NCBI GenBank assembly: GCA_009823505.1
Contig: VZQC01001608.1
Coordinates: 623,332 to 687,331, forward strand
Length of the DNA stretch: 64,000 nucleotides
Origin: Rhizomys pruinosus
Lineage: Eukaryota; Chordata; Mammalia; Rodentia; Spalacidae
Direction: 5' to 3'
The notes under the pieces were generated by a model, which saw nothing but the letters and a program-made list of their open reading frames with translations, was not told the DNA's origin and did no database searches. Shown here piece after piece: positions 10,005 to 20,397 of this stretch. The translations under genes and the position numbers were made by a program. Each line of letters starts with the position of its first letter. Positions within the stretch are counted from its first letter, which is position 1.

Positions 10005-10045
10005 AGTTAATTAATCGGTTATTTTTAGTTAATTAATCGGTTATT
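10005..10045 (+). repeat. Two-copy tandem repeat, 22-bp period
   Basis: The 19-base unit AGTTAATTAATCGGTTATT occurs at 10005-10023 and 10027-10045 without mismatch. It is probably a slippage duplication. Each unit holds a TTAATTAA palindrome. Confidence 0.9.
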
Positions 10046-10529
10046 AATGGAGTTGCTTCATGGGGAAATAAATACAAGATCCACCGGGCTTTCTTTCCTT
10101 TAGGGGGAATGGTAAGGAAAGTATTTGTGAATTGTTCTTGAGCAGAGACTGATGAACAGTGCATGCACAGTTGTGTTAGTTCTTCACGAGCTCCAGCAGG
10201 ATAGTTTCTCGGTTGCCACATAAAGTATGTTTCTTAAGCATTTCTTTTCATTTGCTTCTGTTTTTGGCTTTTTCATCTTTCTTCCGTGTCCTAGAAAAAT
10301 ACAAATAATCAGTTAGGTTTTTAATTTTTTTCGGGAAGCAAGCCAGCATGTGAAAGAGTGAGTTTATAATTTCAGGGTTGTTTATGAATATATCCTAGCA
10401 CTGTGGTGACATAGAAATTACCGTATCTTTAAGAAAGGAAATTAATTTGCTTATGTTCTCTTTCTTTGATGTGTTAATACCTAACGTTTTATTTCCCAAG
10501 TGAGATATGTGAATGTCTGACTTTTTTTT
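10046..10529. other. Unique AT-rich sequence
   Basis: No repeat or gene recognised. Confidence 0.5.
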
Positions 10530-10830
10530 ATTTAGACTTTTTTTTTTATTGAGCACATTTCCTACAACATTTCTTAATCAAATTTAGACTCATTCCCCCA
10601 TCCATGCCCACCCCTCTTGCCCCCCTCCTCTTTCAGAGCTCATGGATTCTGTCATACACAAGTCCTGTCTTGCATCTTTTTCTCAGTCTTTTATAACCTT
10701 TTTGGTGCACAGGTTTACTGTTTTGGTCAGTTCTTTGAATAGATTTTTCTCTCTCTTTTTGGTTCCCATTTGATTTTATATTATTCCAAAATATGCATAC
10801 ATATACTCCACTCATAAATCAAAGTTACAA
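10530..10830 (-). mobile_element. Old LINE-1 3' end, minus strand
   Basis: Starts with the T-run complement of a poly-A tail, then TTATTGAGCACATTTCCTAC, a C-rich CCCCCATCCATGCCCACCCC tract (the G-rich L1 3' UTR tract read backwards), AGAGCTCATGGATTCTGTC and TGTCTTGCATCTTTTTCTC. The same arrangement is seen at 62.7 kb, so both are the same L1 lineage. Confidence 0.75.
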
Positions 10831-13631
10831 AATCTGAAAATAAACTATAGGTCAATTCCAAAGCACATTTAGAGATTCTGCCTCTTCAGAGAGTAGACTG
10901 CCGTTGTTTGACTATCCATGCTGTGTCATGGAGGCCAGTGCAGGAAGATCAAGACAGGACACTTGCTTGCTGGACCTTATTTAGACTTTTAGAAGTCTGT
11001 ATAAAATTTCTTCAAATTGTTTTTTTTTTATTGCAGAGATCCAGTAATGTCAAGATTTAAAAGGGAATTAGTTGTATGGGATCTGTGCATGTGACATCAC
11101 AGGCTGTGTGTCCTCAGGAGCTGCTGGAGAGCCAGAGGAACGTATAGGCTCCAGGTCAAAGAAATAAATCTGGAGTTTCCCAAAGCAGGTCCTCACCACT
11201 ACCAGTGAGAAGCCACAACAGGAGACAGAGATTCAGGGCTACTCCAAATGATAGAAGCACTTAGAGGCTTTTGTCACATTCAGTTTCTCATTTTCTATAG
11301 TTTTGTACACATAAGTGTTAGGAACACAGTCTTGGTTGAAATATTCAGTATCAAGCCATAATTTTCTCTTGTGTTCAATTACTATAACATGCCTGTCCCA
11401 TAATTTTGGACACCCAAACTACTCCATCTGGGTCTTTGTGTTAAATTGACAGTATTATGGAGGTTGCCTTTTGAAATTAGGTTTGAAGAATCAGTGCTAA
11501 TAGTTCAGTCATTGCATTTGTGTTTTTCTTAATATCATAAAAAGGCTTTACAGTGATTCTATGGTATATGAAAGAACATAAATTTTAAGCTGCAGATTCT
11601 CGCATAGATAGCTGGTGTCAGATTTCAATACCATCCTCAAGAGGGCACTGTCACCTGTTTTATATACTTTATCATTTCTGTTCTTTTATTAAGACCCTTA
11701 ATATAGTTGAATGAAGATTTTAGTATATTTTATCCAGAATTTAACCTTGAATTTCTTTATCATATGTAATCTTGCTATCTACAGCACACCTCACCTGTCC
11801 ATTGTTGCTGCGTGTTTCACATCACAAGTTTCATATCAATAACATTTCATAGATTAACCCACCTAGGGTAAAGAGTCTCGTCCAGGCCTGTTTAATAAGT
11901 ATCTTTCATAACATTCCCACTTAATATTGACTTTTTACACTTTTCCATTAAAATATAGCTTGTAACAATTATTTTACTTTGCAGAACATGCATTTACATG
12001 CCATGTTTGATCCGTTGAGCAACACTTCTTGAGGTTAACTACGAGATCTACCATTTAGAGTATGAGGATATGACTGATGTTGTACTTCCTTGTGTTGTGA
12101 TAACTGAGGGAGTTATTAATATTAAGCTAACTTCACTCATACATTTTCAAATTTCTGCATTGTGATTTCTAACCCTCATATTATCAAACATGTATATTAA
12201 TAAATTTAAGTTGTTTAATGACTGAAGTTTTACATAAGGTTTCAAAGGTTGTACAATGATTTTAATTAACAGCATCTGCTTTTAAAATATCCATTCAAAA
12301 TATTTAAAACCATACATGTACATGAATATACAGTTTCATGGGAATTTTGTGTTAGTTGATATCATTGCTCAAGGACAAAGAATCTTCTAAACATGAACAA
12401 ATTAAACTTTTCGAAATATGATTGTTTTAAGTAATATTTTTATCCAGCATATTAAAATATTTCTTTTGTCAATACTATTGAAGAAAAAAGAAATCCTGTT
12501 TAGTCCTAACACATTTCAGTTTTGCAAGGAACTAGGTGTAAATTCACATAACATAGAGGATTGTAACCAAATTGTGTATTGTTTAATAACTTATAAATTG
12601 ATAAACAGGACAAAAGAGTTGCCACTATTACCCAAACATTCCATAAATATAATGCTTATTTGTATTTATTTGATAGATTGTGATAGTTATATTTTAATGG
12701 ATAAAATAGCACATTGCATTGAATGCCTTTATTTTCATGTTTGATTTTTAAGTAGTCTTAATTTTCAAGCAGTTGAAAATTCTTTTTTCCCATGGTGGCA
12801 TGGATAGTACATAATAACAGTTGGAAAATTAGATAAAATGGACTCAAATGTTTTGGAAGATTAAAGCTATGAATAACTTCATGTGGATTTCTCCTCAGCT
12901 GTTGTTGAGGGCAAATATTCAAAAACAAATCTGCCCTGCCTTTATACACTTGCTTGTGACATGATTGCCAATTCATAGACTTCATAGTTTGTACAGGTGC
13001 TCTTAGAATGTGGTCACCATTACATTTTTTTGTTTTAAATCCTGGATTACAGCACTGTAGCAAATCCAGCTGCTCGTTCTAGACAAATGCTCCTGTAACA
13101 GGAGCCCCCGTCCCTGCCTTTGGCTGATTATCTCATTTCTATTACTCTATGGGAGTTAAACAATTGTCACTTCTCCCTTTGCAAAATTTACTTGAACTGT
13201 ACTCATTAGTATCAAAAGAGAAATACAGAAGAGACAAAGAGAGAGAAAACTCAGTTAATACATTACATTGATAGGTGATTTTGTTTAGTATATGTTTCAT
13301 CATTTTGGAACCAATATGACTTTGTATGGTTCTGATCTTATTTAATCAGAAACTCTTTCTTCATTATTGCAAAGGCAACCATAAGAGATGCTTTCACCTG
13401 AACTTCAGTTGTTTGGATCATTCCTTGAATCTAACATTTAGTCCTGCACTGAAAACTGATTTCAGTACAAAATGTTTTGTTTGGTCTTTATACTTACTCA
13501 TTCAAAGCATTTATTTTGTCTTTGTGTAGAGCTGAGAATTGAATCCAGAAGATTGTGCAGGGATGGGTATTTAAACTAATATTTTCAAGTGTCTGCATCA
13601 TAGTACTTTATGGATACATAGGAATTATAAA
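10831..13631. other. Long stretch of unique sequence, no gene seen
   Basis: About 2.8 kb without a recognisable SINE or LINE. The part at 11090-11260 is GC-richer (a TGACATCACAGGCTGTGTGT-type segment) and could be a degraded repeat. Frames of 101-108 codons at 12418-12744 and 12758-13063 have no family character. Confidence 0.5.
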
Positions 13632-13825
13632 TTTGGGGAGTTGGAGAGATGCCTTAGGTGTTTAGCTGCTCTTATAACTACGTGGCTGCTAAAACTGTCT
13701 GTAACTCCAGTTCGAGGAATCTGATGCCCTCTTCTGATTTTCCTGCACATTGCATGACATGGGTGCATTTACACATACAGGTAATACACTCATACACATA
13801 TAATAAAAATAATTAATAAATGAAT
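13632..13825 (+). repeat. B2 SINE, plus strand, diverged
   Basis: Head GGGGAGTTGGAGAGATGCC, then a deletion through the B-box. It continues with TGTCTGTAACTCCAGTTCG, GATGCCCTCTTCTGATTTTC, GCATGACATGGGTGCA, and a tail of ACACTCATACACATA plus AATAAA-type units. Confidence 0.8.
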
Positions 13826-13879
13826 CATAGTTTTTATTTGGTAGTTCATAATACACTCCTATAATATTCAGTGAAGAAG

Positions 13880-14065
13880 TTCTTTATGGACAAGCAAGAT
13901 GACTTTCAGAGTAAAGACTATTGTTACCAAACCTGATTACCTAGGGTTGATTCCTTGAACCCATATAGTGATAGAGAGAATGAACTCTCAATTCCTCCAA
14001 GGTGTCCTAAGTCCTCCACATAGGTTCCATCTTACCCTCTCCAAATAAATAAACAAAACTGAGGA
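13880..14065 (+). repeat. B3-like SINE, plus strand, diverged
   Basis: Resembles B3: GACAAGCAAGATGACTTTC, CCAAACCTGATTACCTAGGG, GATTCCTTGAACCCATATAG, then CAAGGTGTCCTAAGTCCTCC and an AAATAAATAAAC tail. Confidence 0.6.
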
Positions 14066-15425
14066 AGTTATATATGTATTTGTCAGAATATAACATATAA
14101 TTTCATCATGCAGTTATATCTCTACTATTCAACAGAAGATCACCACAGTAATGGGTACTCAATAAATATTTCAGTAGAAATATGTAGTATAAAGCTGCTA
14201 TTAGTTACTAAACACCATTAAATGGAGGCAAAATAAATGGGAACATCCTATCAGTTTTGAAAACTGAGCTGTTGTTAGGAAATGTGTCGGGACTACTTAA
14301 CTATGTTTATACTGAGCCCCTTGATGACAACAACAAAAATAAAGCTAAAGCTTTTTCCCAGAGTGTCACAATGTAGAGTAAAACTTAGAGGCTTTTTTTT
14401 TTCCAATAGACATTACATGTAAATATGGTTTGCAAATATGGACACATTCTAATCCATGATAATATCATTATTTCTAGCCCTAAGATTGATGCCAGTTAGA
14501 ATCTTTCCATGTCAGTAGAATCCAAGACTAATTTGCTGTGATTAGCACAGAATTACTTTACCAGCTTTCTATTCATGCAAGGACAGAACTGTTTATTCCA
14601 ATTCCCTGAGATTTTACCAATGCCCACAAAAATCCTCAGAAGCCCCAAGCTTTCAGCACAAATAGTTCATTTTTCCATATGCCAAATACTATGCTTTTCA
14701 GAAGAAGGCATCCCACAGGTGCTGTTGAAAAGAGAAAAAAGCAAAGTGTAATTCCTTAAGAAAGGTTGTTGTTGCCACTCACAAGAATTGCACTTAACAC
14801 AGGACACTGTAAACTCTTCTTCCAAAGAATCTAGTAGGAACATCATATCAAAATGCTGCCCTCACAGAGCTGCACAATGGAAAAGAACAAAATATACCTT
14901 GAGGATAAAAAGACTGGTGGGAGGAAAAACAATTGTGATGAGAAGTATAATGCATTGAACCCCACAAACAGAAAATCAAGCCATGGATGCAATATTAAGG
15001 TGAAGATTAACATTGCCACTTGAAAGAGGTTTCAAGGAAAGTAAGCTAACAGGAGAAGAGAGTAATTTTGAGCCTCAAGGCCACCATGTGGCTGTGGATA
15101 GGCAAAGAACATTCCTTACAAAATCTTTCTCAGGCATGTGATCTCACAGTTTAGGAGTGGAAGGCACAGATTTATAGTTAAGAGTTGTCAGATATGGGTA
15201 TACAGTGCTGACTGGGAATATAAAAGATAGTTCACACTGAGAACTATTTTTTACATGCTAGTAACAGGTATAGAACACACATGATAAAATTTATTTTATC
15301 CAACAATTGTATTGCAAGTGACAGAAAACTCCATCCAAATTACTTGTAAATGCAGAAGTCCACTGGATTAAGAATTTGAAAAATTCCAGTTTTATCTGGT
15401 ATGGTTGAAAAGAGTTAAGATTAGG
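14066..15425. other. Unique sequence, no gene seen
   Basis: Ordinary AT-rich DNA. Nothing resembles an exon or a known repeat. Confidence 0.5.
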
Positions 15426-15560
15426 AAAAAGATACAGGAATGGCCTGGTGCATGAACTCAGATGGGGTGGGGGAATGGAAGACAAGACAAGTCTAGACTG
15501 GACTGAGAAATGATGTATGAAACACAACTTCAATAAAAATGTTAAAAAAGAAAAAAATGA
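15426..15560 (+). mobile_element. Truncated LINE-1 3' end, plus strand
   Basis: AAAAAGATACAGGAATGG, a G-rich GATGGGGTGGGGGAATGG tract, TGAGAAATGATGTATGAAAC and CAATAAAAATGTTAAAAAAG form the last ~135 bases of a rodent L1 3' UTR and its A tail. Compare the better-preserved copy at 32.6-32.9 kb. Confidence 0.75.
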
Positions 15561-15789
15561 ATAATAATTTTTTAGAGTATACTTACTGTAACTGATGCAT
15601 CCTGAATATGACTCATGAATTTTCATGAACATCCATGCTGAAGAACTGATTAGATCCATCATATTAATAGTAATAATAACATAACAAAACAGCCATTTTG
15701 TATGCCTCTCGTGTTACAGAAGCTGTTTTTGTATCACAGAGGAATGTGAAAAGGTGCCTCTTGGCCTTGCTATTTTTCTGTCTCACCAT

Positions 15790-15912
15790 TGCTGAGAATT
15801 TAGGCAGGAACACACACCATGCTCATCTTTTTACATGGGCTCTGGGGATGCAAACACTGCTCCTCACACTTGCAAGGCAAATGCTTTAACGACTAAACCA
15901 TCTCTTAAAAAT
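15790..15912 (-). repeat. B4/RSINE-like SINE fragment, minus strand
   Basis: The plus strand has GGGCTCTGGGGATGCAAACA, TCCTCACACTTGCAAGGCAA and GCTTTAACGACTAAACCATC, the complement of a tRNA-like SINE head of the B4 class. Confidence 0.55.
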
Positions 15913-15939
15913 GACATTGTTTTTAATCTTTCCTTGGAA

Positions 15940-16140
15940 TATTTATGTGTTTATTGATATATTTATTTGTGTATCTGCCTTGGTGTACATACAAGTTCAT
16001 TTGGGAATGGTGTTCCCAACCTGCTTGAGAATTTATGAAAACTGTAGTTTGACTTCAGGTAGCTGCCCCTGTAGTGCTCCACCTTGTTTTTTTTTTAGAC
16101 AGGTCTCCCACTGTACCTGGAGAAAGGCCCAAGAATTCTT
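15940..16140 (-). repeat. Possible B4-like SINE remnant
   Basis: A TTTTTTAGACAGGTCTCCCA block resembling a B1 3' part in reverse, next to T-rich sequence. The middle is not clearly assignable. Confidence 0.3.
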
Positions 16141-16259
16141 GTGAAGAAATAGACTTTTATAATAAAGTGTCGTCTTTCACACTATTTGGACAAATGTTCC
16201 TATCATGACATACTATTTTCAAGGAGCTTTCCAACTAATAGAACACCTTCGTATACTTT

Positions 16260-16744
16260 CAATAAAAATCCATTGAATGTTTTAAATTATACTTTTTCAT
16301 TCTTTGAGAATTTCATACATATATATGTTGAAATACAATCATTTCCCAACCTCTCATTTCACCATGCAGCTTCCCTCTAAGCCTCTCAACATGGCCTCTC
16401 CCATCCTCATGTTTGTCTTCTTTTTAAAAACAATTCAAAACTATTGCAAGTTTGTGAATTTCATCCATTGTGATCATACATAGACCCTCTTCACTATCCA
16501 TATTTCCCCACCAGATTTCATACATTCTGTCACATATGTTAAGGCCTATCAACTCAAGTTTGTAGCCCCAAATGTCCTTTGTAGTGAGTCTATCCATTAG
16601 AGCTTGGTCAACCTGTCTAACATCACTCTGTTAAAGAAGAACAACTCTCATCCTCACCTAGCAGTGATCAGTTGCTGATAATTCCTCAGCTATAGTTGGG
16701 GCTTCTTACCCATTTCCTCTTTCTATGTTGGATTTTTGCTTGAG

Positions 16745-16775
<31 letters not shown>

Positions 16776-17160
16776 CATATTTATTTTTCTTTTTCATGCA
16801 TATTTATGTTTGTCCTCCATGCACAAAATGTGGGGAAAACCGAAAAGAGGGCATTGGGTGCACTAGAATTCTAGTTACAGGCCATTGTGATGCTTGGCAC
16901 TGAGCTCAGGTCTTATACAAGAGCAGTCAGTGTCCTTGATTGCTGAGCCACCTCTCCAGCCCCCACCACCAATTTTTTTGATACCTGCTAAGTCCAATTA
17001 GTGATTCTCACAAGTGGCTGGCTATGAAGCCATTCACTAGAGCATTAAAAACCTCCCAGTGGGCACATCCTCATAAAACAAGGATTCTCCCTGCCCCAGC
17101 GGCTATCAACTGCTAATAGCTGCTCAGAAGTTGGTGGTGTATTCTTGGCCAGTATGAATG
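16260..17160 (-). mobile_element. LINE-1 3' UTR, minus strand, split by a nested SINE
   Basis: Typical rodent L1 3' UTR blocks occur in reverse: GAGAATTTCATACATATATA, CTCTCAACATGGCCTCTCCC, TGTAGCCCCAAATGTCC, AGCAGTGATCAGTTGCTG. After the nested SINE come AAGTCCAATTAGTGATTCTC, CCATTCACTAGAGCA and CCCAGCGGCTATCAACTGC. Two partly repeated blocks (CAGTTGCTGATAATTCCTC and CAACTGCTAATAGCTGCTC) suggest either two overlapping L1 fragments or an internal duplication. Confidence 0.7.
16743..16968 (-). repeat. B2-type SINE nested in L1, minus strand
   Basis: Begins with a (TTTA)n tail complement at about 16747-16780. It then has a diverged body with ACAGGCCATTGTGATGCTTG, GAGCTCAGGTCTTATACAAG and the head GCTGAGCCACCTCTCCAGCC. 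L1 sequence continues on both sides, so it inserted after the L1. Confidence 0.75.
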
Positions 17161-17854
17161 TATATTTTTAATCTGTATCTAAACTTGAAAATGGTGCTAA
17201 CATTTTCAATCCATTTCAAACAAGGATCACCATGTTTACTCTCAAGTTTCCTGCTCACACTGTATTCCTCTAATGTATATAGAGCAGAGTAAGATGTGTG
17301 GCTTGACTCATACCTAAAGCCTAGTCACTTTGTTCACATTATTTATAGTCTTCTTTCAGTGATTTCATTGGATTGCCTTGGAAACTCCACTTTCATTAAA
17401 CTCCTATTCACACACCTCTCTCGCTGGTAGACCTTTCTTGAATCCTTAGGCAAATATGCCTTGTTTGTCATATCAGCTCCACTCTTTGAACATCTGTTAG
17501 CACATTGAACTCTATTCTGATGACTTGTTTGTGTGATTTTCCTCCCATTCAGCTCTGAGTGAGTTGAAGACAGAGATTTTTATCTCATTCATCATTTTCT
17601 CCTTGGTTTCTAGTACCCCACATTGGCATCTGAAAGCTAATGTTTGATGAATTAAAAACCAACCAACACACCTACATAAAACAAATAAACAAGCAAACAA
17701 CAATAAAAACATAGGAGCACTTCTGTGTGAATAGAGCATCTTCCCACTGGAGCTGGCACTAAGGATCATTCCTCGATCCATAATAAAAACCTTGGGTTCT
17801 GTACATAGCTATATAGGCATCAGAATCCCAAGTTTTTCACAGTAGAGCATTTTG
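17161..17854. other. Unique sequence, no gene seen
   Basis: An A-rich stretch (AACAAATAAACAAGCAAAC) lies near 17680-17710. No other feature was recognised. Confidence 0.5.
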
Positions 17855-17965
17855 GTTTGGTTTGGTCTTGCTATATATTAAATTCTGGCCTCAAAACTGA
17901 GCCAGACCTCCTGCCTCAGCCTCCTCCTAAGTGTTGGTGTTAGACATGAGCCATTTTACATTTTA
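17855..17965 (-). repeat. Old B1-like fragment, minus strand
   Basis: CTGGCCTCAAAACTGAGCC, CTCCTGCCTCAGCCTCC and TAAGTGTTGGTGTTAGACAT are the complement of an early B1/7SL-type SINE. A further short TTTTGAGACAAAGTCTC piece at about 18078-18096 may be another remnant. Confidence 0.6.
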
Positions 17966-18277
17966 ATATGGTAACTGTCCTTGTTCAGATTAAAGCTTGA
18001 TTATATTTCTTGATCTGGGTAGTATGACAATTAAATATTACCCCTATGTTTAAATTGAATTCTTTTTTTACTGTCTATTTTGAGACAAAGTCTCATGAAG
18101 GCTAACTTTTGGAAACTTCATTCTTAACACATGCAATAAAGCAACACTACATTGCATGTTTTTAATGGGATGCAGCAAAATAAACTATTGCCCCACAAAA
18201 CTAGGCTTCAGTTACCAATTCATCATGTATGCAAACTTCTGGGCAAAAGTCTTACATGTTGTCTTAAATAAAAACAG

Positions 18278-18492
18278 ACTTGTTTTTAAAATATTTTATT
18301 TGTTATCTTATGTGTACAACTGTATATTGCCTGCATGTTTGTGAATACATCAAATTCCCCTGGAACTGGAGTTATATATGCTTGTTAGCTGCCATGCATG
18401 GTTGCTGGGACTCAAACCCAGATCTTCTGCATGAGCAGCCAGTGCTCTTAATTGCTGAGCTATCTCTAGAGCACCTAAACTTGTTTTTAAAA
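18278..18492 (-). repeat. B2 SINE, minus strand, 14-bp target-site duplication
   Basis: Complement of a B2 (TATTGCCTGCATGTTTGTG, CCCCTGGAACTGGAGTT, GCTGCCATGCATGGTTGCTG, head GCTCTTAATTGCTGAGC), with the GAGGTCAGAAGAGGG part deleted. Perfect 14-base repeats ACTTGTTTTTAAAA lie at 18278-18291 and 18479-18492. Confidence 0.9.
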
Positions 18493-18645
18493 ACAAAGGA
18501 TAGCTGGGCTTGGTGTTGCATGTCTTTAATCCTAGCACTTGGGAGGCAGAGGCAGGCGGATCTTTGTGAGTTCAAGGCCAGCCTGGTCTACAGAGTGAAT
18601 TCCAGGACAGCTGCTGCTACAGGGAAACCCTGTCTCGAAAAGACC

Positions 18646-18677
<32 letters not shown>

Positions 18678-18694
18678 AAAAAACAACAAAGGAT
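18493..18694 (+). repeat. Full-length B1 SINE, plus strand
   Basis: Complete B1 from TAGCTGGGCTTGGTG through CCTGTCTCGAAAAGACC with a CAAAA-type tail. It is bounded by ACAAAGGAT at 18493-18501 and 18686-18694. The left duplication starts exactly after the right duplication of the preceding B2, so this B1 landed at the B2's edge. Confidence 0.9.
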
Positions 18695-18842
18695 TAGTTG
18701 GGCTTGGTGGCACATGCCTTTAATCCCAGCACTCGGCAGACAGAAGTAAGTATATCTCTGTGAGTTCAAGGCCAACCTGGTCTACATATTAAGTTCCAGG
18801 ACAGCTGGGGCTACAGGGAGACCCTGTCATGAAAGGACCCCC
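18695..18842 (+). repeat. B1 SINE, plus strand, directly following another B1
   Basis: Begins TAGTTGGGCTTGGTGGC and runs through GGGGCTACAGGGAGACCCTG to a C-run. It abuts the target-site duplication of the previous B1, which makes a head-to-tail pair. Confidence 0.9.
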
Positions 18843-18867
18843 CCCAAAAAACCCCAAAAATATCAAA

Positions 18868-18912
18868 GCATTGTTGTTGTTGTTGTGTTTGTGTGTGTGT
18901 GTATGTGTGTTA
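18868..18912 (+). repeat. (GTT)n/(TG)n microsatellite
   Basis: Short GTT units merge into TG units. Confidence 0.85.
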
Positions 18913-19085
18913 CATTTGATATGGATTTGGTAGGTTAAAAAATTAATTCATGATAGTCCATTCCTTCAAAATATATTGGAAGAAAATAGATGAAGACTAG
19001 TATTATGATATGGGTATTTTATGCTTTCATAGAAGATATTTATTATTCATGAAAAATAATATCTAAAATATTTAAACAAAATGGT

Positions 19086-19343
19086 AGATTTATCCTTTGT
19101 TTTTAAAATTTTTTAATTTACTTTTTATGTGTATGCATGTACTGTCTACATGTAGGTTTGTACACCCATGTTGTGCAGTGCCACAGAGGTCAGAAGAGGG
19201 TGTCGGATTCCTCTGGAACTGAAGTTAAAGACAGATCTCAGCCACCATGTGGGTGCTGGGGGATTGAACCTGGGTCCTCTGCAAGTGCAGTCGGCACTCT
19301 TAACTGCTAGGCCATCTCTCCAGCCCCAGATTTATCCTTTGTT
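19086..19343 (-). repeat. B2 SINE, minus strand, perfect 16-bp target-site duplication
   Basis: Near-complete B2 complement from the T-rich tail through TACATGTAGGTTTGTACACC, CAGAGGTCAGAAGAGGGTG, GGATTGAACCTGGGTCCTC and the head CTAGGCCATCTCTCCAGCC. Direct repeats AGATTTATCCTTTGTT at 19086-19101 and 19328-19343 match fully. It carries only one AACTCCAGTTCCAG-type unit. Confidence 0.95.
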
Positions 19344-19876
19344 AGTAGTGCAAATCTAATTGGTCTCATGTCCTAGGAATGATTCTAACCATGACTTTTG
19401 TCTTTAAAGCAATGACAGAGGTTGAAATAACATTGGATGTAATTAATTCTTATGCCAATTCCTGAGGAACACTGACTTCATCTGACATGTCCTATATATA
19501 CCGTGATCTCAATACCAATACTCATACTTGGAATTTGGTTAAGCTAATAGGGAATTATGTCTACCCTCAATATTTTCAATCTTAAGTGGCAACATTGTCA
19601 TCACCAATACATTTGTATTTATTTGTATTTGTATTTAATGACATTTACCAATTATTACTATACTAACGAACTTCAAGAACTTTAGATTCTGGACTTTCAG
19701 TTTGGGATGGAACTAGAGAAAAATTTAATTTATTGAGATGCAATGAGCACAATTTGCATATTGCTTTATGAAGGAAGCATTTAAAGGCTTGCAGGACAGC
19801 ACTCTGTTTTAGAAGACTTGCTTAGTGCGTATGACACTCTGGGGTTGAGCACTGGCACAGCAGAAATTAAAAAAAA
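19344..19876. other. Unique AT-rich sequence
   Basis: A few ATTTGTATTT units occur near 19610-19640. No gene seen. Confidence 0.5.
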
Positions 19877-20024
19877 ATCAATTAACTGCTGGGCGTGTTG
19901 GCGCATGCCTTTAGTCCTAGCACTTGGGAGTCAGAGGCCAGCCTGGTCTACGGAGTGAGTTCCAGGACAGCTGGGGCTACAGGGAGACCCTATCTCAAAA
20001 AGACCAAAAAAAGATCAATTAACT
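19877..20024 (+). repeat. B1 SINE with ~27-bp internal deletion and target-site duplication
   Basis: Head GCTGGGCGTGTTGGCGCATG keeps two CpGs. After GGGAGTCAGAGG the sequence jumps directly to CCAGCCTGGTCTACGG, so the GCAGGCGGATCTTTGTGAG part is missing. It is flanked by ATCAATTAACT at 19877-19887 and 20014-20024. The retained CpGs suggest a young copy. Confidence 0.9.
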
Positions 20025-20397
20025 AACAAAAACAAAAAGGAGAAGAGATAGGACATATCTTTTTAGAAAGCCTAAGCACCAGCTGTCTATCTTTAACCTC
20101 AAGCTAGTCTCTCAAGTTAAAATATCACCTCAGAAAGTCAGAATATAGCAAGTGACTAGAGTCTCAAAGTGCATGGCAAGCTGTAGTGCTCCTGCAAACT
20201 CCATCTACTTGGGCATTATAGAAAGACCTTTGTTCCTGAAACACTGCAAACTTTGTTGAATTGGATGAGTGCCTGCTGATGCCAGTGTCTGATTTTATGG
20301 TTTATTTGTCACTGGAACTCCTTGTGTAAGACTGAATTTCAGACTTTTTCAAGAAGCAGAAGAGAACATAATGCGATCAGATTTCACAATGTAGTTT
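20025..20397. other. Unique sequence, no gene seen
   Basis: Nothing recognised. Confidence 0.5.

Noticed and set aside
12418..13063. Adjacent frames of 108 and 101 codons on opposite strands
   Set aside because: Composition is that of AT-rich random sequence. No protein family resemblance.
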